In this document: in pieces, positions 53,099-62,072 of the stretch | Position numbering within the stretch: the stretch's first letter is position 1 | How the letters are laid out: the number at the start of each line of letters is the position of its first letter | Origin: Fidelibacterota bacterium | GTDB lineage: Bacteria; Pseudomonadota; Alphaproteobacteria; Rhodospirillales; Rhodospirillaceae | Reading direction: 5' to 3' | Length of the DNA stretch: 64,000 nt | NCBI GenBank assembly: GCA_947476275.1 | Contig: CANJPQ010000003.1 | Span: forward strand, 133,189-197,188 | Notes under the pieces: generated by a model | The model's input: the letters and a program-made list of their open reading frames with translations, nothing else | Told to the model about the DNA's origin: nothing | Database searches by the model: none | Position numbers and translations under genes: made by a program

Positions 53099-53298
53099 AG
53101 ATCCCAATGCTCCATCAGACGGCGACGCCGCGAGATGGCTCCATTGTCTCACCTGACCGTCCCTGGACTTGGGGCTGCGCAGGATGAAGCATCGTTGCAG
53201 CTTTGCCTTACCCTGACGGGCGGAGCCGGACCGGCGCTGCATGCCAACGGCAACAATAGCACAAGCATGTCTTCGGGAAAGGGACGCTAAACGCCGGG

Positions 53299-53420
53299 CT
53301 CGCGGAGCCATTGCGCAACGCCGGCGTCGAGCTCCACCTCATCGGCGACGCCTACGCCCCGCGCTTCGTGGTGACCGCGACGGCCGAAGGGTACAAAGTC
53401 GGCAACACGATTTAGCGCTC
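53299..53420 (+). pseudogene. Remnant of a second OYE-family gene (duplicated 3' end)
   Basis: These 122 bases match 51888-52009, the end of the OYE gene plus its stop and five following bases, with no gaps and six substitutions. Five of the six are silent third-position changes in the reading frame (for example GCT/GCG, GAG/GAA, AAG/AAA). That pattern suggests that it is the surviving tail of a once complete paralogue. No start or upstream coding part remains. Confidence 0.8.
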
Positions 53421-53431
53421 GCGGCTGTCGT

Positions 53432-53509
53432 CCTCGGGCTTGACCCGAGGACCTAGGGCAAAAAGTGCAGTGGTGTTTGTAATCCTGGACCCTCGGGTCA
53501 AGCCCGAGG
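53432..53509. repeat. Pair of inverted palindromic repeats (REP/BIME-like)
   Basis: Two 19-base arms, 53432-53450 and 53491-53509, are exact reverse complements of each other, and each arm is itself almost a palindrome (CCTCGGG...CCCGAGG). Forty bases separate them. CTCGGGTCAAGCCCGAGG-type units are widespread intergenic repeats in alphaproteobacteria. The pair sits between the OYE remnant and the DUF6886 gene and may terminate transcription from both sides. Confidence 0.75.
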
Positions 53510-53522
53510 GTGACCGAAAAAA

Positions 53523-54062
53523 TTACCCCGCGTTCCACCCCGCAGCGTTCCGCAAGCGGATGCCGCTGGCGTGGAGCGTCGTATCCCAGAGCGAGCGCAG
53601 CGGCGTAAGGCTCTCCACTGCGCGCAAGTCCACGTCTTGCGCCTTCAGGGCGGTCGCGAAATCCGTGATGCGTTCATTGGCGATCGGTATAACGACCTTG
53701 CGCGAGACCCACATGCCCGCGTCCCCCAAGTCGTCGAAATCGTCATCGCGGAATTCGTAGCGGTATAGCACGCCTCGCGTTAGACGATCCAACCACGCTG
53801 CCTCGACATAAGCCGTCATGCGGGCCGTGTTATCCCGGGCCCACGCGGCGCGGTCGTCCGCGGAGGTCGTGGCCGTCGGCCATACCAGGATGCGCGGACA
53901 CTCTCGCGGGAACAGGTACATCGCCTGATGCGCTTCATCTATCGCCCAAACCAAGGGGCCATTCAGCCATTCCATTCCGGCAGTACGTGGCGCAGGCGTA
54001 TCCACCGGCCGTGGCACGAACGCCGCTATGTGTGGATCGTCGCTAAAATGGAAGAGGCGCAT
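53523..54062 (-). CDS. DUF6886 family protein
   Basis: 179 residues. The start MRLFHFSDDPHIAAFVPRPV is the recognisable opening of DUF6886 proteins, followed by GPLVWAIDEAHQAMYLFPRECPRILVWP and a C-terminal LRSLWDTTLHASGIRLRNA. Function unknown; the H-F-S/D-P start recalls ADP-ribosyltransferase-like or RES-like folds, but I cannot confirm this. Single gene, with the REP-like pair just after its stop. Confidence 0.75.
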   Translation of the reverse strand: MRLFHFSDDPHIAAFVPRPVDTPAPRTAGMEWLNGPLVWAIDEAHQAMYLFPRECPRILVWPTATTSADDRAAWARDNTARMTAYVEAAWLDRLTRGVLYRYEFRDDDFDDLGDAGMWVSRKVVIPIANERITDFATALKAQDVDLRAVESLTPLRSLWDTTLHASGIRLRNAAGWNAG

Positions 54063-54189
54063 TCTAATAAGGGTGGCTAGTGGTTGGTCACAATGGTTAA
54101 CGCCAAAAACGACAGCAGCGTGAGTCCCGGCTCCCGGCTAAAATGAGTCCATCATGACCGTCAACGCCATCGCTGCTGCGAACCTTCTC

Positions 54190-54216
54190 CCGCGTAAATC
54201 CCGCGTATTTACGCGG
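54190..54216. repeat. Inverted repeat in the gap before the SPOR-domain gene
   Basis: CCGCGTAAAT and ATTTACGCGG, a perfect 10-base pair around a 7-base spacer. The surrounding 54063-54415 gap (353 bases) shows no convincing gene; the repeat may be an operator or an RNA hairpin. Confidence 0.4.
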
Positions 54217-54415
54217 AAACCGCCGCGCCTAGTTCGGCGATGCAGCATGAGGCGTTTACCGTCATCTGCAACGCTGCGGTGTCTACAGCACCGGCTCGAT
54301 AGCCGCAGTCTGTACGGGCTTAGATCAACATCCAAATTCGCCGCGCTTAATCAGATGTTAACAGACCCACATCATGCTTCCCTCGGGACTCTGTAGGGTC
54401 CAAAAAGGGTTGGCT

Positions 54416-56176
54416 GTGTCTAAGCTCTCATCTTCGCTGCGCCCCGTACTGCTCGCGACCCTCTCCATGACGGTCGCGCTGTCGGGCTGCGCCGCGGGCG
54501 GATTGGGCATGAAGAAAAGCAGCAATGGCGGGGGCGCTGCGCCGAAGATGGCGGCCGCATCTGCCGAAGATCCGATGCTCGCCGCGCCGCCGGCGACGAT
54601 GGAAGGTAACGGCTCGCAGCGCGTCCCCCTCGGCCAGTTGGCAAGTAATGCCCAGACCGCGCCGTCCGCCCCGGTCCCAGCCGGGAACGGCCCGGTGATG
54701 CTCGTGCCGCCGCCGTCCGCCGGCAGCACGGTCGACCCCATGGCCGCCCCGCCGCCGCCCAGCGTTGTCGCTGCGGCAAAACCCACACCTGCGCCGACGC
54801 CCGCGCCTGCACCCACACCCACACCGGCGCCCGCAATGACCGCGCCCAAGGTCGTAGAGGCTGCGCCCGGGGTGCTCACCGCGGCCCCGCAGCCTGAGAC
54901 CCTCGCCAAAATGGCGAAGGCCGCGCCGGCCAAAGCCACGGCTGCAAAAGCTGAACCATCGAATCCCGAGCCTGCAAAGGTAGAGGTCGCCAAGGCCGAG
55001 CCGCCGAAGGCGGAGATGCCGATCGCTTCAAAGGCCGCGACCGCTGCCTCCGCCCCGCGGGTCGATAGCAATCTCGATCTGACGCGCGGTCTGGGCGGGC
55101 CAGCCGCGTCGACGGCGTCGCCGCAGATGAAGCTGACCATTCCGCCGAAGGGATCGCGGCCCATGCCGTCGGATCAGGGCGATACGGTGGTGATCTCCTC
55201 CGCCAACACCCTGCCGGTGCGCGACACGCGCGAATTCATTCCTGCGATGGTTGCGTCCAACACCACCCCGATGCTCGCGATGGCGGGGATGCCGTCTGCT
55301 AAGGATGCGCCCGGCGGGATGACGTCGCGTCCGCTGTCCGCGGCCGAGAAAAACGTCGCCCAGCGCTTTGAAGTGCTGAAGCTGCTGCTCGATCAAGGTC
55401 TCATCACCCCGGAAGAGTATGCGCGCCACCGCGGCTCGAATGTCGGCGCCCTATTGCCGTATTCGCACGAACCGGGCGCGGTCGGTCTGGAACGTCCCGT
55501 GCCGAGCGGCGATGCGCTCGTGGCGCGTCTTGAAGCCTTGCGCCGGTCTTTGGAAGTGCGCGCGATCTCCGCCAAGCAGCACGCCATGGAACGCAGCATG
55601 ATCATCAATGCGCTGCTGCCCGACGCGCCCACTGACCGGATGAACCAGATGCCGCCGCCGGAAGACGTCATGCAGGCGGCCACGATGATCAGCCATCTGC
55701 AGACCCTGCGGTCACGCAACCTCGTGTCGTCGGAAGAGTTCGATCGCGAGAAGCGGGCGGTGGAGCAGGCGCTGCGCACCGGCACGAGCAATCCGCAGGC
55801 GGTTGCCAAAGGGGATGCGGGGCCGGCCAAGGCGCCGGCCGCCGCCAAGAAGGTTGATGCTGCCGCCAAAGCCGAAGCGGATGCCGCTGCTGCCGCCGAC
55901 GAGCTGACGGCGCCAGTGCCTGGCCCCGTGTTGCACTTGGCGTCGTTCCGCTCCCAGGACGCGGCCAAAAAGGCCTGGGCCGATGCCCTCGACCACAACA
56001 AGACACTGCTCGGACAGGTCAAGCCGGTGATCCGCCGCATCGACCTCGGGCCGGAACGCGGGGTGTTCTATCGCTTGATGGCTGGCCCGTATACCAGCCT
56101 GGCGGCCGCCGAAACGGCGTGTCAGGCCCTCAAGCAGAACAACCAGTTCTGCCGCGCCAGCGCCGACGGCAGCTAA
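54416..56176 (+). CDS. SPOR-domain lipoprotein
   Basis: 586 residues from the GTG at 54416; an ATG at 54374 would add 14 residues. The start is a lipoprotein signal with lipobox LSGC, so the protein is anchored to the outer membrane. Residues about 40-280 are low-complexity Ala/Pro/Lys with PAPTPAPAPTPTPAP and KAEPxKxE repeats, a flexible periplasmic linker. The middle has two copies of a helical LITPEEYARHR-like/LVSSEEFDREK motif. The last 75 residues form a SPOR peptidoglycan-binding domain (LHLASFRSQDAAKKAWADAL ... GVFYRLMAGPYTS). Likely acts at the cell wall or septum. Confidence 0.82.
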   Translation: MSKLSSSLRPVLLATLSMTVALSGCAAGGLGMKKSSNGGGAAPKMAAASAEDPMLAAPPATMEGNGSQRVPLGQLASNAQTAPSAPVPAGNGPVMLVPPPSAGSTVDPMAAPPPPSVVAAAKPTPAPTPAPAPTPTPAPAMTAPKVVEAAPGVLTAAPQPETLAKMAKAAPAKATAAKAEPSNPEPAKVEVAKAEPPKAEMPIASKAATAASAPRVDSNLDLTRGLGGPAASTASPQMKLTIPPKGSRPMPSDQGDTVVISSANTLPVRDTREFIPAMVASNTTPMLAMAGMPSAKDAPGGMTSRPLSAAEKNVAQRFEVLKLLLDQGLITPEEYARHRGSNVGALLPYSHEPGAVGLERPVPSGDALVARLEALRRSLEVRAISAKQHAMERSMIINALLPDAPTDRMNQMPPPEDVMQAATMISHLQTLRSRNLVSSEEFDREKRAVEQALRTGTSNPQAVAKGDAGPAKAPAAAKKVDAAAKAEADAAAAADELTAPVPGPVLHLASFRSQDAAKKAWADALDHNKTLLGQVKPVIRRIDLGPERGVFYRLMAGPYTSLAAAETACQALKQNNQFCRASADGS

Positions 56177-57123
56177 GGTTCATCCAGGAACGCCCGTGCG
56201 TCCTTCGCGGTCGCCTCCGGCGCTTCATGGACGGCCATGTGACCGACGCCGGGATAGACGATCAACTTCACTGCGGGCGCATGGTCTAGCATCTTCGTGA
56301 ACTCCTTCGCCTGGTCGACCGTCACGACCGGGTTCTTCTCGCCCCACATCACCAGCACCGGCGCCTTGACCTCGCGGATCTTGGCCTCGATATCGCCGGA
56401 GACGTATTGGCGCGTGCGGGTGATCTCCGCCTTGCGCTGTCCCTCGCGGCGCATCAGTTCCCACCACTGATCGATCAGTTCCGGCTTGATCTTGCTCTTG
56501 TCGCCGAAGCCGTTTTCCAAAAGCTTCTGGAAGACGATGCGCGGCGTGATCACCTGCGCGATGTCGACCCAGCCGGGCAGGGGTGGCGGCGTGGTGCGAC
56601 CGCGCACGCGCGGATTGAGGGCGCCCGGCGAGAGCAGGATCATCTTCTCGACCTGGTCCGGATGTGCTGCGGCATAGTGGATGGCGATCGTGCCCCCCAT
56701 GGAGGTGCCGCCGATAGACATCTTCTCCACGCCCATCGCCGTGGCGAACTTCTCGGTCAGGGCGACAGTGCGCTCCAACGTGTAGTCATTCGACGGATCA
56801 GGTCCGGTCAGGCCGTGGCTGGTCATGTCGAAGCGCAGCACGCGATACTTGTCCTTCAGCGCGGCCGCCCACGGGTCCCAGGCGAGCAGGCTGTCGAAGT
56901 GCGCATGGATCAACAGCACCACGGGGCCGTCTTTCGGCCCTTCGTCGCGGTAGTGCACACGGACCCCGTCCAGCGCCAGATACTTGGATTCGGCGTTGCC
57001 GTACTTGGCTTCCAATTCGGCAGCTGGGATATCCCGGTCCATCCACGCGGTGATGCCGAAGACACCGATCAGCAGCAGGATCAGCGCAAGGACGAGATAG
57101 CCGAGGCCCTTGAGGAGTCTCAT
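56173..57123 (-). CDS. Membrane-anchored alpha/beta hydrolase
   Basis: 316 residues from the ATG at 57123, overlapping the upstream gene by four bases. An N-terminal hydrophobic helix (residues about 6-28) anchors it. The alpha/beta-hydrolase fold shows LLIHAHFDSLLAWDPW, the nucleophile elbow GGTSMGGTIA, and the catalytic His in GVGHMAVHE. The family includes esterases, epoxide hydrolases and C-C hydrolases. Coupling to the arylesterase-like gene suggests joint turnover of a lactone or ester. Its stop overlaps the convergent SPOR gene. Confidence 0.82.
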   Translation of the reverse strand: MRLLKGLGYLVLALILLLIGVFGITAWMDRDIPAAELEAKYGNAESKYLALDGVRVHYRDEGPKDGPVVLLIHAHFDSLLAWDPWAAALKDKYRVLRFDMTSHGLTGPDPSNDYTLERTVALTEKFATAMGVEKMSIGGTSMGGTIAIHYAAAHPDQVEKMILLSPGALNPRVRGRTTPPPLPGWVDIAQVITPRIVFQKLLENGFGDKSKIKPELIDQWWELMRREGQRKAEITRTRQYVSGDIEAKIREVKAPVLVMWGEKNPVVTVDQAKEFTKMLDHAPAVKLIVYPGVGHMAVHEAPEATAKDARAFLDEP

Positions 57124-58202
57124 TCTGTCTTCGCTCCCGGCAGGGTGCAGACCAGCAGCTTCTCCTCGGTGATCGAGCCGAGGATCATCTTGTTCTTGTA
57201 GACCGCCGCGACGCTGCCGGCGGAGAACTGCTCGCCCTCGTTCAGGTACACCTCCGTCACTTTCGGAGCAGCGCTGGCGGGATCCTCGATATGTAAGATC
57301 TGGGTCGGGGCCGGCGCGCCGGCCGCGAAGTGCTTCGCCAGCGCGAGTGTGTTGGCGTGGGCCGCCACCCACAGGGAGCCATCCGGCGCGACGTCAATGT
57401 TGTCGGGACCGCCGGCTAAGGGAATGACGCGCACGGGCGTCAGGCTCCCGCCGGCCGCATCGCGCCCATACACCTGAATGCGCTTCGCGGCAGTCTCAGC
57501 GACCCACACGGTGCTGCCGTCCGCGCTCACGGCGATGCCGCCGGCGCCCGTCATATCCACGACGGCCGGCATACCCTTGTCGCCGTTGTAGTAGGCGAGG
57601 GTGGAGAGTTGGCGCCCGAGCATCATCTCGGTTGCGCGATCGAAGCCGTTCTTGGCGCCGGAATCGTTCGCGACGTAAAACTGGTTCGGCCCCACCGCGG
57701 CGAGATCGTTCGGTTTGACGAACAGCGTGTCGCGCACGGTCGCGGCATGCTTCCACTTGCCGTCCTCGGTCGCGTCGAAAATCTCGATCGTGTGCGGCTT
57801 GTTGTGCGGATGGCTGATGACGAACAGCTTCTTGGCGCCGTCCGGACCGACATAGAGTGACATGCCGTGGGGGTGGAGATCCGACGGGCCACTCTCCAAT
57901 GCCGGTTCAACGGTCCAGGTGTCTGCCTTCAGATCAATTCGTTCGATAGCCCCGTCCAGCTCGGGATTGCGCATCAGGCTCTTGCGGTCCAGGACGGAGA
58001 GGTAGGCGAACCCCGCCGCGTGATCGATGACAATGTCTTCCGAACTGCCTTTGGCGAGTGCAAGGCTGGTGCAAGTGCCTTCGAAATGCGGATGGAGTTC
58101 GGTGAACTGTCCGCTATCGACCAGGAACTTGCCGATGCCCACGACCGCCAATCCCACGACCAGTCCGACCAGCAAGCCGATGGTTTTCAGGATACGCTTC
58201 AT
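57120..58202 (-). CDS. Paraoxonase/arylesterase-like beta-propeller (SMP-30 group)
   Basis: 360 residues with an N-terminal transmembrane helix (LLVGLVVGLAVVGIGKFL). Blades of a six-bladed propeller are visible through repeats such as SEDIVIDHAAGFAYLSV, LHPHGMSLYVG, KPNDLAAVGPNQFYVANDSG, GGIAVSADGSTVWVAE and GPDNIDVAPDGSLWVAAH; the N and D residues in those segments would bind the central Ca ion. Calcium-dependent lactonase or arylesterase activity is likely. It is translationally coupled to the alpha/beta hydrolase. Confidence 0.8.
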   Translation of the reverse strand: MKRILKTIGLLVGLVVGLAVVGIGKFLVDSGQFTELHPHFEGTCTSLALAKGSSEDIVIDHAAGFAYLSVLDRKSLMRNPELDGAIERIDLKADTWTVEPALESGPSDLHPHGMSLYVGPDGAKKLFVISHPHNKPHTIEIFDATEDGKWKHAATVRDTLFVKPNDLAAVGPNQFYVANDSGAKNGFDRATEMMLGRQLSTLAYYNGDKGMPAVVDMTGAGGIAVSADGSTVWVAETAAKRIQVYGRDAAGGSLTPVRVIPLAGGPDNIDVAPDGSLWVAAHANTLALAKHFAAGAPAPTQILHIEDPASAAPKVTEVYLNEGEQFSAGSVAAVYKNKMILGSITEEKLLVCTLPGAKTE

Positions 58203-58351
58203 TCCAGCCCCCCAGATCCGTGCCGACACTGTCGGCTGGGGCCAGAATAGCCGCACCTGAATAGATCCTGCACACCGCTGGGCGGATGAAGGGCTTGCCT
58301 TTCCCCCCGGTACCAAACATCATGCTCGCATAACGTTTGGGGGATGTCCGC

Positions 58352-58543
58352 GTGCGCCGATACACCTGCGTTCTGCTCGACCGTGACGGGTCCCGTTTCG
58401 AGGGCTCCACCTACATTGCCGACGACGATGCCACGGCCCAGCGCCTGGCGATGGAGATGCGCCAGCGCTTCCGCGCCGCGAGTCATGAATTGTGGGAGGA
58501 CGAGCGCCCGGTCCGTGCCTCTTTGGTGCCCCGCCGCGCTTAG
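58352..58543 (+). CDS. Small conserved-looking protein (63 residues)
   Basis: 63 residues from a GTG with GGGGGA eight bases upstream. RRYTCVLLDRDGSRFEGSTYIADDDATAQRLAMEMRQRF suggests two short strands and a helix. No family name recognised, no export signal. Isolated between two minus-strand genes. Confidence 0.5.
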   Translation: MRRYTCVLLDRDGSRFEGSTYIADDDATAQRLAMEMRQRFRAASHELWEDERPVRASLVPRRA

Positions 58544-58565
58544 ATGAGGCGCGACGCGCGTCTCC

Positions 58566-59939
58566 CTAGGTGACGACGCCCTGCGACTTGAGCTTCTCTT
58601 CCGACAAGTCGTAGTTCCACAGAAAAAGGCAGCTGGTGATTGCGCCGGTGATGGGCGCGAGACCGATGCAGATGTACAGCGCCGTGATGGCGCTGGCCGG
58701 CTGCTCCACGGCTGTGCCGGTGCTCTGGACATAGCCCATCGCGCCCAGGAACGTCCCGAGGATTGTCACCCCCAGCGCGAACGCCACCTTCTCGATGGTG
58801 GTGTAGATGCCGGAGAAGATGCCTTCCCGCCGCATACCCGTCCGGCGGTAATCGTATTCCATCGTGTCCGGCAACATCGAAGCGGCCAGCAGCAACTGGC
58901 CCGAGGCACCCGCCCCGGTGAAGAACATCCGCGTGTACGTGATGAACAGAGGCTCTGTGGGTCCGCTGAACAGCCACGTGGACATGCAGACGCCGTACAT
59001 CGATGCCGCGATCATGTAGGCGTTGCGCTTGCCGATGCGCCGGCTGACCTTGATCCACACCGGGATCATGAGCAGGGTGCATGCGGTCTGAATCAGCGTG
59101 AGATTGCCCAGCACCGTGTCGGATGCCTTCAGGACGCGCAGCGTGAAGAATGCCAGCGTTGCCTGCACGACCGAGAGGCTCATGAGCTGGCACAGCTTCG
59201 TCCCCATGAGCATGACGAACGGCTTGTTGTCCCAGGCGAGCTTGAACTGCTGCCACACGGGGAGATGGACTCCCTCGTGCCGGTTTGCGAAGCGGGCGCG
59301 CTTGGTGAGGAAGAAGCAACCAAGGCAGGCAATCAAGGTCATGGCGCCAAGCGTCCATCCCATCACATCGTAGCCGGTACGTTTTTCGGGACCCGGATAG
59401 GCCGCGAGGATCGTGGGTCCAAGCCAGCCGCCCAGGGATTGGCCGATCGAAACGCCGAAGACGCGGAACGACATGAGATAGGACCGCCCGTGATAGTCGT
59501 CGGTCATCTCCGCCGGCATGGCGAGATAGGGCACGTTGAAGGTGGCGTATGCGCCCGCGAACAGGATGAGGGCCACGCCCATGTAGATCGTCGACGATGT
59601 CGGGTCGAGCTGGGGCACGTTGAACATAATCACCATGACCGAGCCACACAGCAGGCCGCCGCCGAGCAGAAACGGCCGCCGCCGGCCGATTTTGGTCTTG
59701 GTCCGGTCGCTGATTCCGCCGATCACGGGGTCCATGCAGGCATCGAAGACCTTCGACGCACCGATCAGCAGTCCGCCGACGGCCGCTGCGATCCCGAGCT
59801 GGTCGGTCATAAACCGCAGGATCAGGATGTTCGTGGAATTGAACATGATGGCGATGCCCAGGGTCCCCAGACCCCACCCGATGCACAGCATGAGGGGCAA
59901 CCGGCCCGTTTTACGGTCCGTGGCAGTCGCTTCAGTCAC
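58566..59939 (-). CDS. GPH-family sodium/proton-linked transporter (MFS_2)
   Basis: 457 residues from the GTG at 59939 with GGGGGATT upstream; the longer open frame beyond it is not coding-like. Twelve hydrophobic segments and the GPH signatures DACMDPVIGGISDRTKTKIGRRRPF and MTDDYHGRSYLMSFRVFGVSIG, with DTMEYDYRRTGMRREGIFSGIY in the second half. These transporters carry glycosides, pentosides or hexuronides, and in catabolic proteobacteria also aromatic or steroid-like compounds. The cargo is not evident. Confidence 0.85.
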   Translation of the reverse strand: MTEATATDRKTGRLPLMLCIGWGLGTLGIAIMFNSTNILILRFMTDQLGIAAAVGGLLIGASKVFDACMDPVIGGISDRTKTKIGRRRPFLLGGGLLCGSVMVIMFNVPQLDPTSSTIYMGVALILFAGAYATFNVPYLAMPAEMTDDYHGRSYLMSFRVFGVSIGQSLGGWLGPTILAAYPGPEKRTGYDVMGWTLGAMTLIACLGCFFLTKRARFANRHEGVHLPVWQQFKLAWDNKPFVMLMGTKLCQLMSLSVVQATLAFFTLRVLKASDTVLGNLTLIQTACTLLMIPVWIKVSRRIGKRNAYMIAASMYGVCMSTWLFSGPTEPLFITYTRMFFTGAGASGQLLLAASMLPDTMEYDYRRTGMRREGIFSGIYTTIEKVAFALGVTILGTFLGAMGYVQSTGTAVEQPASAITALYICIGLAPITGAITSCLFLWNYDLSEEKLKSQGVVT

Positions 59940-60042
59940 ACAATCCCCCGCATCAAAATCCGAGTCCGGATACGGCCATAAAGGCCCGGACCGGGAAAGC
60001 CTCAGCGCAGGGATGATCCCACCCAATGGGCGGGAATCGCCA

Positions 60043-61542
60043 TCACAGATTGGCGAACACGGTTTTAGTCTCGAAATACAGGTCCAGGGCCTCTTTGCCG
60101 AACTCCCGGCCCCAGCCGGATTGCTTGAACCCGCCAAATGGCGCGTTATTCCCTGCTGGACCATGGTGATTGATGCCGACGGTCCCGGCGCGGATGCGCG
60201 CCGCCAGCTTGTGCGCGACCGAGACGTTTTGCGTCCACACGCTGCCGACCAGGCCGTAGTCCGTATCGTTGGCGAGGCGGGCGATGGCATCGACGTCGTC
60301 GGTGTCGAACATCTGGGCGGTCGTGACGGGACCAAAGATCTCGTCGCGCACGATTTTCATTTTCGGATTGGCGTGCGCGAACACCGTCGGTTCCATGAAG
60401 TAGCCTTTCCCGGGTAGGCGCTTGCCACCGGTGACGAGCGTGGCACCCTCGTCCCGTCCGCTGGCGACGTATCCCTGAACGCGTTCCAACTGTTCTGACG
60501 AGATGAGCGGGCCCAGGTTGGTCGTGGGATCGAGGCCGGGACCGATCTTCATCCCCGAGGCGATCTTCGCCATCCCGTCCATCACAGAGTCGAAAATCGT
60601 CTTGTGCACAAACAGGCGGCTCGAGCACATGCAGTTCTGCCCTTGTAGGAAGAACGACGAATACACCGCGCTCGGGATCGCCTTGGCGAGGTCCGCGTCG
60701 GGCATGATGATGAACGGCGACTTGCCGCCGAGTTCCAGCGATACCTTTTTCAGATTGCCGGCCGCCGCTTTGAGGATCAGGCGGCCGACCTCGGTCGAAC
60801 CCGTGAAGGCCACTTTGTCGACCAGCGGGTGCGCGGTGAGGGCAGCGCCCGCAGCCTCGCCTGTGCCGGTGACGATGTTCACAACGCCGTCCGGAATGCC
60901 TGCCTGCTGCACGAGTTCGCCGAGGATGAGCGCCGTGAGGGGCGATTGCTCCGCCGGCTTCAGCACCACGGTGCAGCCGGCGGCGAGCGCAGGCGCGAGC
61001 TTCATGGTCGCCATGCCGAGAGGATAGTTCCAAGGCGTGATCTGCCCGACCACACCGATCGGTTCTTTGCGGGTGTAGGTCAGCGTCTCCGCGCCCGGCA
61101 TGCGCGGGTCCGGTGCAATCACGTCGCCGGTGATCTTGGTGGGCCAGCCGGCGTAGTAGCGCAGCGTGGCGGCCGCCAGGGGCACCGCCAACTTGCCGGC
61201 GGGATTGAGCGCCATGCCGTTGTCCAGAACCTCCACCTCCGTCAGCCGGGGGCCATTGGCCTCGATCAGGTCGGCGAGTTTCCAGAGGAGCTTGCCGCGT
61301 TCGGATGCCGCCATGCGCGTCCACTTGCCGTCGTCGAAGGCGCGCCGCGCGGCTTTTACGGCCGCGTCGATGTCGGCCGCACCGCCGGCGGGCACGGTGG
61401 CGATCTTTTCCTCGGTCGCGGGGTTGAACACGTCGAGGGTTTCGCCGGATGCGGCGTTGACCCATGCACCGTCGATCAGCATGCGACGCGGGGCCTGCAG
61501 AAATTTGATGGTTTCCGGATTCAGCGGTGGCAGCGCATTCAC
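60043..61542 (-). CDS. NAD(P)-dependent aldehyde dehydrogenase
   Basis: 499 residues, standard length. Motifs are ITPWNYPLGMATMKLAPALAAG, FTGSTEVGRLI, the glutamate in LELGGKSP and the catalytic cysteine in GQNCMCSSR, followed by DEIFGPV and PFGGFKQSGWGREFG. It oxidises an aldehyde to its acid in the cytoplasm. It could process aromatic aldehydes released by the carotenoid-oxygenase-family enzymes of the distant island, but nothing in the local context proves that. Confidence 0.9.
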   Translation of the reverse strand: MNALPPLNPETIKFLQAPRRMLIDGAWVNAASGETLDVFNPATEEKIATVPAGGAADIDAAVKAARRAFDDGKWTRMAASERGKLLWKLADLIEANGPRLTEVEVLDNGMALNPAGKLAVPLAAATLRYYAGWPTKITGDVIAPDPRMPGAETLTYTRKEPIGVVGQITPWNYPLGMATMKLAPALAAGCTVVLKPAEQSPLTALILGELVQQAGIPDGVVNIVTGTGEAAGAALTAHPLVDKVAFTGSTEVGRLILKAAAGNLKKVSLELGGKSPFIIMPDADLAKAIPSAVYSSFFLQGQNCMCSSRLFVHKTIFDSVMDGMAKIASGMKIGPGLDPTTNLGPLISSEQLERVQGYVASGRDEGATLVTGGKRLPGKGYFMEPTVFAHANPKMKIVRDEIFGPVTTAQMFDTDDVDAIARLANDTDYGLVGSVWTQNVSVAHKLAARIRAGTVGINHHGPAGNNAPFGGFKQSGWGREFGKEALDLYFETKTVFANL

Positions 61543-61690
61543 GGCAGGGACCTCCTGGATGAGTCACAGAGTCCTAAGCGCTGGGGCGAGGCGGAGCAAC
61601 CCGGCGCTGCCAGGCGGTGGCCACGGAGCGGTGGATTTCGGCCGCGTTAAAGGGCTAGTGTTTGCTGGCATAAGGACGGAGAGGGCTGCC

Positions 61691-62005
61691 ATGAAGCGTA
61701 TGCTGCTGATCGCCGCCGTAACGCTCATACCCGCCGCTGCTTCGGCGCAAGCCACCCTCGCCATCAGCCAAGCCAGTTGGGGCTATGCGGGCGAGCGCAA
61801 GAACGTCAAGGACGACGTGGCGAAGTTGTGCGACGGCAAGGCATCTTGCAAGTTCAAGGTCGCCAACGAGACTTTTACGTCGGGTGAACCGCAAGATCCG
61901 TCGCCGGGCAATCCCAAAGGTCTGATCGTGCGCTGGAAGTGCGGTGACGCCGACGGCCGCGACCAGTTTCCGCAGAACAAGGACGCGGAACTGAAGTGTA
62001 AGTGA
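61691..62005 (+). CDS. Small exported protein, SUEL-lectin-like Cys pattern
   Basis: 104 residues from the ATG at 61691, with a signal peptide ending ASAQAT. The mature part (SQASWGYAGERKNVKDDVAKLCDGKASCKFKVANETF ... GLIVRWKCGD) has four cysteines and a layout reminiscent of galactose/rhamnose-binding SUEL lectin domains. This is a resemblance only. It probably folds with two disulfides in the periplasm. Single gene. Confidence 0.65.
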   Translation: MKRMLLIAAVTLIPAAASAQATLAISQASWGYAGERKNVKDDVAKLCDGKASCKFKVANETFTSGEPQDPSPGNPKGLIVRWKCGDADGRDQFPQNKDAELKCK

Positions 62006-62072
62006 GCTAAACGTAATAGCCCGCGCGAAACGGATGGGCTAGCCTCGCGACATCGCTCCGAGGAGATCCGCC

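Noticed and set aside
54154-54396. 80-codon ORF in the gap before the SPOR gene
   Set aside because: No ribosome site, Arg/Ser-rich random-looking product, and an inverted repeat inside it; treated as non-coding.
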